43,358 bases of DNA from Bacteroidaceae bacterium (GTDB taxonomy: Bacteria; Bacteroidota; Bacteroidia; Bacteroidales; Bacteroidaceae), in the NCBI GenBank assembly GCA_017469525.1, contig JAFUGG010000039.1, positions 1 through 43,358 on the forward strand. The letters are read 5' to 3'. Below the pieces are notes generated by a model, which did no database searches, was not told where the DNA came from, and was given only the letters and a program-made list of their open reading frames with translations. This document shows, piece after piece, positions 15,112 to 21,318 of the stretch. The position numbers were made by a program, and so were the translations under genes. Positions within the stretch are counted from its first letter, which is position 1, and every line of letters begins with the position of its first letter.

Positions 15112-16122
15112 TTAAATCCGTCCGAACAGAGCGTCATCCGTTCGAGTTCGAAGGGAATCCGTGTCATCTGTGTGCCAGTGGGCGATGTTGCGTTTGAGGC
15201 CGGGGTATTTGGCTCGCTTGACGGCTGAGCCTTTGAAGAGGGTGCGGTACTGCTCTTCGGTGAGTTGCTTCCAGTCGTCGGGGGACATCTGGAGGAGGGC
15301 TTCGGTGGGTTGGAAGGCGGGCTCTGGTGTGGGGTGTGACTCTTTGAACTGTGGTGTGGCCCGCAGGCAGCGGTCGCAGCCGTAGAAGGTTGCTCCGAGG
15401 CGTAGGTCGTCGGGTAGGGGACCGCGATGCTCGATGGTGAGGTAGCTGAGGCAGCGGCGTGCATCGAGGCCGTCGGGGGTGAGGGCAGGACAAAAAGCCC
15501 CCGAAGCCCCCTCCCCGCTCCCCCTTTGGGGGAGTGCTCCGTTGCCGCCAAAGCTTCCCTGTTCAGCAGGACTGAGGCACTCCCCCAAAGGGGGAGCGGG
15601 GAGGGGGCTGTATTGGTCGGCCTCTGCTGTGAGGAAGAGTTCTCCGAGGAAGACTGTGGGGCCGTAGCCTGGTACGCTGATGAAGCCGCCTCTTGGCGTG
15701 ATGATGCCGATGCCGCTCCGCCACGCCCAGTAGCGTTCCAGGACGGGTGCCGTATCGACGAAGCATCGGCCCTGGAGGTGCAGGGCTGTCATGAGTTCCT
15801 GCATACGGCTCCGCATCACGTCGTGGTAGTCCTTGCCTTGTGCGTAGAGGCTGATGGCGGGCTGTTGATGCTGTGGCATGAAGTTCATGGCGAGGCTGAC
15901 GATGGTCTTCACGCCCGGCACGAGGAGGTCGGGCTGCAGCCGCATCTCCACGTTGCGTCGCATGTAGTCCATGTCGGCACAATAGTCCAGCTCCAGCCAA
16001 CGGCGGTAGCGGGCAGCAAAACTGTCCGCCACGGGTTCCGCCTTGGCCAGCCCGCAGGCAACAAAGCCCAAGCGCTTGGCCTGGGCTTTGATGTCGGAGC
16101 TATTCAATGATGCCGAACTCAT
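15112..16122 (-). CDS. queG: Epoxyqueuosine reductase-like protein that has lost one Fe-S cluster motif
   Basis: QueG is a cobalamin-dependent reductase with two [4Fe-4S] clusters that makes queuosine from epoxyqueuosine in tRNA. The fold is recognisable: FVDTAPVLERYWAWRSGIG, FLGELFLTAEAD, LDARRCLSYLTIEHRG and SAVKRAKYPGLKRNIAHW. The usual CxxCxxCxxxCP motif should follow TAEADQY. Instead a 105 bp family B element is translated (residues 172-206, SPLPAPPLGEC ... ALPQRGSGEGA), and only the final cysteine survives, in AFCPAL (C211). In the second motif YGCDRCLRATP the last cysteine is Thr (T256). The usual GWIGKN-like loop is also altered to GIITPR. It overlaps the deacetylase gene by 23 bases. 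Activity is doubtful; 336 residues. Confidence 0.85.
   Translation of the reverse strand: MSSASLNSSDIKAQAKRLGFVACGLAKAEPVADSFAARYRRWLELDYCADMDYMRRNVEMRLQPDLLVPGVKTIVSLAMNFMPQHQQPAISLYAQGKDYHDVMRSRMQELMTALHLQGRCFVDTAPVLERYWAWRSGIGIITPRGGFISVPGYGPTVFLGELFLTAEADQYSPLPAPPLGECLSPAEQGSFGGNGALPQRGSGEGASGAFCPALTPDGLDARRCLSYLTIEHRGPLPDDLRLGATFYGCDRCLRATPQFKESHPTPEPAFQPTEALLQMSPDDWKQLTEEQYRTLFKGSAVKRAKYPGLKRNIAHWHTDDTDSLRTRTDDALFGRI
15505..15609. mobile_element. Family B palindromic element, copy B2 (inside queG)
   Basis: 105 bp, 35 codons. Outer arms AGCCCCCTCCCCG and CGGGGAGGGGGCT; inner palindrome CTCCCCCTTTGGGGGAG and its mirror. The spacer on the plus strand matches that of B1, so relative to the host gene it is inserted in the opposite orientation, yet it is translated to nearly the same peptide. 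Confidence 0.9.
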
Positions 16123-16714
16123 ATCCTTCTTGTTTCAGCCAAGCGAGTATCTCTGGCAAGGCATGTTTGAGTTTGTCGATGCTCTTGAGCGAGTCGTGAA
16201 GCGTGATGATGCTGCCGTTGCGGGTGTAGCGTTTCACGTTGTTCACAACATCGTCGGCAGTTAGAAGGCGGCTGTAGTCGCGTGTCACGACGTCCCACAT
16301 CACGACTTTTATGCCGATGTATCGCAACACTCGATACTGCACCATCCCAATCCAGCCGTGTGGAGGACGGAAGAGATTGGTGTGGAAGATGTCGTTGGCC
16401 TTCTTGATGTTGGCAAGGTAAGTCCAGGGACGGTGGCGGAAGCCAGAGATGTGGTTGTAGGTATGGTTGCCTATTGCGTGTCCACGAAGGCGTACCTCTT
16501 CGAACAGATGCGGGTACTTGACAGCATTGTCGCCCACCATGAAGAAGGTAGCCTTTGCATCGAAGCGGTCCAGAGTGTCGAGGATGAAAGGGGTAGCCTC
16601 CGGTATGGGGCCGTCGTCGAAGGTGAGATAGACGGCCTTCCTGTGCGGTTCTATCCGCCACAAAGCGTGGGGATAGAACCATCGGAAGATGCGGGGAGGC
16701 TGCTCGATGAACAC
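16100..16714 (-). CDS. Polysaccharide deacetylase (NodB) family protein
   Basis: A metal-dependent N- or O-deacetylase of carbohydrate esterase family 4, 204 residues. Motifs: VYLTFDDGPIPEATPFIL (catalytic and metal Asp), GNHTYNHISG (HxxxH metal site), FRPPHGWIGM, and SIITLHDSLKSIDKL (catalytic His). No clear signal peptide is seen, although the short N-terminus MFIEQPPRIFRWFYPHALWR is hydrophobic. The substrate may be peptidoglycan or an exopolysaccharide. Its 3' end overlaps the queG-like start by 23 bases. Confidence 0.92.
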   Translation of the reverse strand: MFIEQPPRIFRWFYPHALWRIEPHRKAVYLTFDDGPIPEATPFILDTLDRFDAKATFFMVGDNAVKYPHLFEEVRLRGHAIGNHTYNHISGFRHRPWTYLANIKKANDIFHTNLFRPPHGWIGMVQYRVLRYIGIKVVMWDVVTRDYSRLLTADDVVNNVKRYTRNGSIITLHDSLKSIDKLKHALPEILAWLKQEGYEFGIIE

Positions 16715-16720
16715 GATACC

Positions 16721-16757
16721 TATTTACTATTTGACGATTTACTATTTATGATTTATA
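16721..16757. repeat. TTTACTA-type heptamer array
   Basis: TATTTACTATTTGACGATTT followed by ACTATTTATGATTTATAG lies between the stop of the DUF2723 gene (16753) and the deacetylase start (16714). Period 7 is approximate. Confidence 0.6.
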
Positions 16758-19700
16758 GTGTGTCGTCCTCGTAAACTTCTTCCTCTTCAGCATCCTCCTC
16801 AGCTGCATTCATGCCGACGCTGCCATAGAGGCGGCCTTGAAGCATCTGGTTGTAGAGGTCGAGCTTCTTGGCGAGTTCCAATGTATGGGTGCTGCCGGCA
16901 CTCTCCATGATGCTCAGGGCTGCATGCATCTGATATAGGTAGTACATGCAATCCTTCTCGCTGAGCAGAAGCATCTTGCCAGGCAGACTCATGTACCACT
17001 CCAGATACTCGGAGGCTTGAATGGCAACGGGATAGGCGATGTCGCAAGCCTCTTTCTTCTTGCCGACAGTGTTCCATACGCGAGCCAGCTCGAGGGAGCC
17101 GCCGCTGTAGCTGTGAGGCACAGATGTCGGAGGAATGACCTTCTCGGCCTTCTCCACAACCCTCTCGGCCTTGTCGAGTTTGCCTTCCTGAACCAATCGG
17201 GAAGCCAGTTGCGAGAAGATGCGGCGATGTGTGTTGCACATACGCATTACGGTCTCGTCGAGGTAGAGCCCCGGCTGGTCGATACCGCCAAAGGCGAAGC
17301 GCGTCATGAGGTTCTCGTACATCTTCTCCGTATCGATGTCCTTGCCGCTTTTCTTTGTGTTGAAGGGTGTGATGCGATAAGCGAGGCCCTCCTGTACGAA
17401 GTAGTCCTGAACGGTTGCCTTGTTCTCCGAGCCGACAGTCATGGCCATGTAGATAGGTCGTTCCCAGTTGCATCGCAGAAGCATCTCGTACATCATGAGT
17501 TCGCTCTTATAGACGGCACGTTTTCCCTTCAGGTTGATGTGCATCTTGTCTGGTATGCTGTCGCCAGCCATCATCATTCCGCTGCGACGCACAGCCTCCT
17601 TGTCGATGGTGATGACGATGCTGTCGGTGGGTATGAAGCGCAGGTCGGGGTTGTCGCTAAGTATCCAGTTGTCCATGATGCTGGAGAGTTCGTGCGGGTC
17701 GTCGCCCAGGATGTTATGAAGCGTCTCTGGGTCGTCCTTGTAGGACTCGATGAGGCGTTCCAATGTGCCTGGCCGGACGCTGACACCTTCTCTTGTGCCT
17801 GCCACATATTGCAAGCGGCTCCAGTTGATGGGAACAGCAGGCGAGTCGTAGGCCGGACGCTTCATCTGGTCGATGTACCAGTCGGTCTGCAGGTACGAGA
17901 GGTTGCAGACACGGGCATCTGTGCGGAAGCCTTCTGTCTCCTGTGCGTACCAAAGAGGGAAGGTATCGTTGTCGCCGTTCGTATAGATGATGGGGAAGTC
18001 GCCCTTAGACAACGATTCGAGATAGTTGCGACCGAAGTCTCTGCAGGTGTAGCGTCCACTGCGATCGTGGTCGTCCCACGTTTGTCCTGCCATCTGGATG
18101 GGCACAAGGATGCAAAGCAGGCTGAGTATTGCGCAGGCCATCTCGTTCCTGAGAAGCTTCTGCAGGTAGTATGCGATGCCTGCCACACCGAGTCCTACCC
18201 AAATGGAATATGCGTAGAACGAGCCGGCGTAGGCATAGTCGCGCTCACGAGGCTGCATGGGCGTTTGGTTGAGGTACAGCACGATTGCGAGGCCGGTCAT
18301 GAAGAAGAGGAAGAAGACGATACCGAATTGCTTCTCGCCTTCGCCTTGATTCTTCTCGTCGTTCTTGAAGAGCTGCCACAACAGACCGATGAGGCCGAGC
18401 AGCAGAGGCAGGCAGTAGAAGACGTTGTGGCCTTTGTTCTCGCGGAGCTCGCTTGGCAGCTTGCTCTGATCTCCCAGTCGCATATTGTCGATGAAGGGAA
18501 TGCCGCTAATCCAGTTGCCGTGTTCCCATTCGCCATTTCCCTGCAGGTCGTTCTGACGTCCGGCGAAGTTCCACATGAAGTAGCGCCAGTACATGAAGTT
18601 GACTTGGTAGCTGAGGAAGAAGCGGAGGTTCTCGAGTTGAGTCGGTGTTTTGATTTGAACCATCTCGCCACAGCGTTCGTAGGTCTTGACGTTGCCCTTT
18701 ACGCCACCCATCCAACTCTCGTAGGCACCGGCATGCTGGTCGCTGTACATACGCGGGAAGAGCATGTTCTGCTGATAGACATAGTCCGTCTTGTAGCGTT
18801 GCACCTCGTAGCGGTCAGGCTCGTCGGGTGTCTGCTTCTCCTTCCTTTGATAGACGGGAGCACCTTGCTCGCTGACAGGCACGCAGTAGTTGCCGTCGGG
18901 CTTGAGCAGCACTTGGCTGGTGTAGGCGGGGCCGTAGAGTAGGGGACGGTCGCCGTATTGCTCTCGACTGAGGTAGGTACCCAGCGTGAAGATGTCCTCG
19001 GGCGAGTTTTGGTCCATCGGCGTATTAGCGGAGCTGCGGATGACAATGACGGCATACGAGCTGTAGCCAATCATTATCATGAGCATGCAGAGCAGCGACG
19101 TGTTCATGAGCCGTGCTGAGATGAGGGGCTTGCCCTCTCGTTTCCAACCGAGAACGGCATAGAGCAGGGCCAGCACGACGATGCCGCATACGATGCTCTT
19201 CCAGCCGTAGCCATAGAAGGGAATGCCCAGCATGCCCACACTCAGCAGGTAAGAGACAATCATGCGGATGCGGCTCTTCTGCTTGGTGGTCTCCCAGATT
19301 GCCCACAGCACGATGCCTACGAGCAAAGCGATATACACGATGACGCCCGTATTGAAAGGCATGCTCAGGGTGTTGACGAACAGGAGTTCGAACCATCCTC
19401 CCACCTTTACGATGCCCGGTACGATGCCATAGAGCACAGCGGCGATGAGTAGTCCGCTGCCCGCTACTGAGAGCATGGCCCCCTTCATCGTGGCATCCTT
19501 CACTTTCCGATAGTAGAAGATGAGCACGAGGGCTGGCAGGCAGAGCAGATTGAGCAGATGCACGCCGATGCTGAGGCCTGTGAGATAGGCGATGAGGATG
19601 AGCCAGCGGTCGGAGCCAGGCTCGTCGGCGTGGTCTTCCCACTTAAGCATCAGCCAGAAGACGACGGCCGTGAAGAGGCTACTGTAAGCATATACCTCGC

Positions 19701-20130
19701 CCTCGACAGCGCTGAACCAGAAGGTGTCGCTGAAGGTATAGACCAAGGCTCCGGTCAGTGCACTGGCCTCGACCGTAATGAGTTGAGCCACGGTCTGTAT
19801 CCTTCCGTTCTCTCCAACCAGTTTGCGTGCCAGATGGCTGATGCTCCAGAAGAGGAACATGATGCAGGCGGCGCTGAAGAGGGCACTCATCATGTTGACC
19901 ATGAGGGCGACTTTCGTGGGGTCGTTCACAAATTGGGTGAAGAGGTTGGCCGTGAGCATGAAGAAAGGTGCCCCAGGCGGGTGACCGACTTCAAGCTTGT
20001 AGGCAGTGGTGATGAACTCGGGGCAGTCCCAGAAGCTTGCGGTAGGTTCCACCGTGCTGCAGTAGACGTAGGCAGCGATGGCAAACGTGAGCCACCCCAT
20101 CAGGTTGTCGACTAATCTGAAATGCTTCAT
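16753..20130 (-). CDS. DUF2723 integral membrane protein (TMEM260-like)
   Basis: A 1125-residue polytopic membrane protein. The N-terminal DUF2723 domain is clear: STVEPTASFWDCPEFITTAY, LEVGHPPGAPFFML and ALVYTFSDTFWFSAVEGEVY. About ten membrane segments occupy residues 10-390 and 590-700; the last 400 residues are soluble and helical. The eukaryotic relative TMEM260 has been reported as a protein O-mannosyltransferase, and the N-terminal Asp-containing loop is like that of GT-C enzymes, so a lipid-linked sugar transfer role is plausible but inferred. It has its own promoter (20169-20176) next to a heptamer array. The deacetylase gene follows 38 bases downstream. Confidence 0.9.
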   Translation of the reverse strand: MKHFRLVDNLMGWLTFAIAAYVYCSTVEPTASFWDCPEFITTAYKLEVGHPPGAPFFMLTANLFTQFVNDPTKVALMVNMMSALFSAACIMFLFWSISHLARKLVGENGRIQTVAQLITVEASALTGALVYTFSDTFWFSAVEGEVYAYSSLFTAVVFWLMLKWEDHADEPGSDRWLILIAYLTGLSIGVHLLNLLCLPALVLIFYYRKVKDATMKGAMLSVAGSGLLIAAVLYGIVPGIVKVGGWFELLFVNTLSMPFNTGVIVYIALLVGIVLWAIWETTKQKSRIRMIVSYLLSVGMLGIPFYGYGWKSIVCGIVVLALLYAVLGWKREGKPLISARLMNTSLLCMLMIMIGYSSYAVIVIRSSANTPMDQNSPEDIFTLGTYLSREQYGDRPLLYGPAYTSQVLLKPDGNYCVPVSEQGAPVYQRKEKQTPDEPDRYEVQRYKTDYVYQQNMLFPRMYSDQHAGAYESWMGGVKGNVKTYERCGEMVQIKTPTQLENLRFFLSYQVNFMYWRYFMWNFAGRQNDLQGNGEWEHGNWISGIPFIDNMRLGDQSKLPSELRENKGHNVFYCLPLLLGLIGLLWQLFKNDEKNQGEGEKQFGIVFFLFFMTGLAIVLYLNQTPMQPRERDYAYAGSFYAYSIWVGLGVAGIAYYLQKLLRNEMACAILSLLCILVPIQMAGQTWDDHDRSGRYTCRDFGRNYLESLSKGDFPIIYTNGDNDTFPLWYAQETEGFRTDARVCNLSYLQTDWYIDQMKRPAYDSPAVPINWSRLQYVAGTREGVSVRPGTLERLIESYKDDPETLHNILGDDPHELSSIMDNWILSDNPDLRFIPTDSIVITIDKEAVRRSGMMMAGDSIPDKMHINLKGKRAVYKSELMMYEMLLRCNWERPIYMAMTVGSENKATVQDYFVQEGLAYRITPFNTKKSGKDIDTEKMYENLMTRFAFGGIDQPGLYLDETVMRMCNTHRRIFSQLASRLVQEGKLDKAERVVEKAEKVIPPTSVPHSYSGGSLELARVWNTVGKKKEACDIAYPVAIQASEYLEWYMSLPGKMLLLSEKDCMYYLYQMHAALSIMESAGSTHTLELAKKLDLYNQMLQGRLYGSVGMNAAEEDAEEEEVYEDDTL

Positions 20131-20168
20131 TTCGTGTACTTATATATATAAGATGTGTAAAATCCGTG

Positions 20169-20176
20169 CAAAGGTA
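20169..20176 (-). promoter_or_regulatory. -7 box of the DUF2723 gene
   Basis: The minus strand reads TACCTTTG then CACGG, 39 bases before the start codon. Upstream, where the -33 element should be, is the AAAGTTT heptamer array. Confidence 0.6.
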
Positions 20177-20182
20177 CGAAAT

Positions 20183-20213
20183 AAAGTTTAAAGTTTAAAG
20201 TTTAGAGTTTAGA
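20183..20213. repeat. AAAGTTT heptamer array upstream of a promoter
   Basis: Four to five units of the AAAGTTT/AGAGTTT type directly upstream of the minus-strand -7 box. Nearly the same arrangement precedes pckA (40937-40971). Confidence 0.8.
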
Positions 20214-20292
20214 TTTTCTGTTTTTATTAACGAGAAATGCTATGACGTTAAATTTTTTTAGTGAAAAGCTTGCACATATTGGGGAAATGTCG

Positions 20293-20300
20293 TACCTTTG
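20293..20300 (+). promoter_or_regulatory. -7 box of tRNA-Val
   Basis: TACCTTTG followed by C, 30 bases before the mature tRNA 5' end; a TTGC about 20 bases upstream may be the -33 element. Confidence 0.6.
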
Positions 20301-20330
20301 CAGCGCTTTTCAGGAATGAGGGGCATGTAG

Positions 20331-20405
20331 GGGCGCTTAGCTCAGCTGGTTCAGAGCGTCTGCCTTACAAGCAGAGGGTCGGGGGTTCGAATCCCTCAGC
20401 GCCCA
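20331..20405 (+). tRNA. tRNA-Val (anticodon TAC)
   Basis: A complete cloverleaf: acceptor GGGCGCT pairs with AGCGCCC, D arm GCTC ... GAGC, anticodon arm TCTGC-CTTACAA-GCAGA (anticodon TAC), and T arm with GGTTCGAATCC. The discriminator base is A; the CCA end is not encoded. The 3' half is duplicated immediately downstream. Confidence 0.95.
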
Positions 20406-20579
20406 CAAAAAGAAGGGAGCAGGACAGAGATAGTCTTGCTCCTTGTTCGTATATTGAGTCGGGGGTTCTTCCCTACGGTCAGGCGGCGGAGCCGGAGCGA
20501 ATCCCTCAGCGCCCACAAAGAGAAGGGAGCAGGACAGAGATAGTCTTGCTCCTTGTTCGTATATTGACTCGGGGGTTTG
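20378..20579. repeat. Tandem duplication of the tRNA-Val 3' half plus a hairpin
   Basis: An approximately 80 bp unit runs from the tRNA T arm (GTCGGGGGTTC at 20378) through GAATCCCTCAGCGCCCAC and a hairpin GGAGCAGGAC ... GTCTTGCTCC to GTATATTGA. It is repeated from 20458. In the second copy 30 bp (20469-20498) are inserted exactly in the T loop. A third copy begins with CTCGGGGGTTT at 20570. On the minus strand the hairpin is followed by CTTCTTTTT and may be a terminator for the MerR gene. Confidence 0.85.
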
Positions 20580-20602
20580 TCGACATCGGATGATTCGTCT
20601 GC

Positions 20603-20646
20603 CAAGGTATTAGTATTCTTTGGGCAAGGTATTAGCATGCGTTGAA
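20603..20646. repeat. Two 22-bp units related to the 30.4 kb array
   Basis: CAAGGTATTAGTATTCTTTG and CAAGGTATTAGCATGCGTTG start 22 bases apart. The TATTAGTAnnCTTTGG core resembles the unit of the array at 30413-30527. Confidence 0.65.
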
Positions 20647-20688
20647 AAAAGCCCCTATAGGGGAGTGACAGATGCGGCACGCCATCTT

Positions 20689-20754
20689 CGCCAAATCGGT
20701 GTACCTCTTTCGCCAAATCGGTGTACCTCTTTCGATAAATCGGTGTACCTCTTT
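20689..20754. repeat. Three 22-bp tandem units
   Basis: Units begin CGCCAAATCGGTGTACCTCT (twice) and CGATAAATCGGTGTACCTCT, each 22 bp, directly before the 3' end of the MerR gene. No coding function is evident. Confidence 0.9.
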
Positions 20755-20775
20755 TGCTGACCAGGCTGGGGGCGT

Positions 20776-21120
20776 TCAGAGTTCCTTCAGTTCGCGGCTG
20801 ATTTCCAGCAGCTCTGTCTTGATGGATTGCAAGCGGTTGATGATTTCGGAAGTGTCGTTGGCTGCCTTCTTGTTCTTGCTCAGGACTTGCTTGGCGGCTG
20901 CAATCTTCATGCCACGCACCTTGAGCAGGTTGTAGACGAGGCGCACTTCCTCGATGTCCTCCTTCGTGTACATACGCACGCCTCGTGCGCTCTTGCGGGG
21001 CTTGATGATGGGGAACTCCTTCTCCCAAAAGCGCAACAGCGACTCAGCCACACTGAATTGCTCGGCCACCTCGGCTATGCCGTAGTATTTCTTGAGGTCT
21101 TTGTTCGGATTGTATGCCAT
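20776..21120 (-). CDS. MerR-family transcriptional regulator
   Basis: A 114-residue regulator. The N-terminal winged helix is YYGIAEVAEQFSVAESLLRF, followed by MYTKEDIEEVRLVYNLLKVR, matching the MerR DNA-binding and wing regions. The last 40 residues (AANDTSEIINRLQSIKTELL ...) are a dimerisation coiled coil with no effector domain and no metal-binding cysteines. Such short single-copy MerR proteins are common in Bacteroidetes; the regulon is unknown. A -7 box lies at 21189-21196, and a heptamer array occupies the leader. Confidence 0.9.
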   Translation of the reverse strand: MAYNPNKDLKKYYGIAEVAEQFSVAESLLRFWEKEFPIIKPRKSARGVRMYTKEDIEEVRLVYNLLKVRGMKIAAAKQVLSKNKKAANDTSEIINRLQSIKTELLEISRELKEL

Positions 21121-21123
21121 GCC

Positions 21124-21158
21124 AATTTACAATTTAACAATTTACGATTTACAATTTG
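21124..21158. repeat. AATTTAC heptamer array in the MerR leader
   Basis: AATTTAC, AATTTAAC, AATTTAC, GATTTAC and AATTTG follow one another between the MerR start codon and its -7 box. Confidence 0.7.
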
Positions 21159-21188
21159 TTTTATAATCCATAATTCATTATTCCGTTG

Positions 21189-21196
21189 CAAAAGTA
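21189..21196 (-). promoter_or_regulatory. -7 box of the MerR gene
   Basis: The minus strand reads TACTTTTG followed by CAACGG, 69 bases before the start codon. Confidence 0.5.
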
Positions 21197-21249
21197 TAAA
21201 ATTAATGGCAAAAAACAAAGTTCATGGCACATAATTCATAATAATTTCG

Positions 21250-21257
21250 TACATTTG
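21250..21257 (+). promoter_or_regulatory. alaS: -7 box of alaS
   Basis: TACATTTG followed by CACG matches TAnnTTTG, 62 bases before the alaS start. The leader between them is largely an AGTAAAT heptamer array. Confidence 0.6.
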
Positions 21258-21279
21258 CACGCATTTTATCACATTATTC

Positions 21280-21315
21280 AATAAATAGTAAATAGTAAAT
21301 CATTAAATAGTAAAT
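21280..21315. repeat. AGTAAAT heptamer array in the alaS leader
   Basis: AATAAAT, AGTAAAT, AGTAAAT, CATTAAAT and AGTAAAT end just before the start codon, so unit-number changes would alter the leader next to the ribosome-binding region. Confidence 0.75.
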
Positions 21316-21318
21316 CGT

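Noticed and set aside
15505..15609. Frameshift or assembly error in queG
   Set aside because: The frame is continuous, the insert is a multiple of three, and an equivalent element occurs in frame in another gene; the missing Cys at T256 lies outside the element.
17017..18942. A 641-codon open frame on the plus strand
   Set aside because: It lies antisense to the DUF2723 gene, has no recognisable domain, and reflects the GC-skewed codons of the real gene.
20458..20520. A second tRNA gene after tRNA-Val
   Set aside because: Only the T arm and acceptor 3' strand are present, interrupted by 30 bp; there is no D arm or anticodon arm.
20641..20670. Further family A copy around CCCCTATAGGGG
   Set aside because: Only a 12-base palindrome is visible, without outer arms or a second half.
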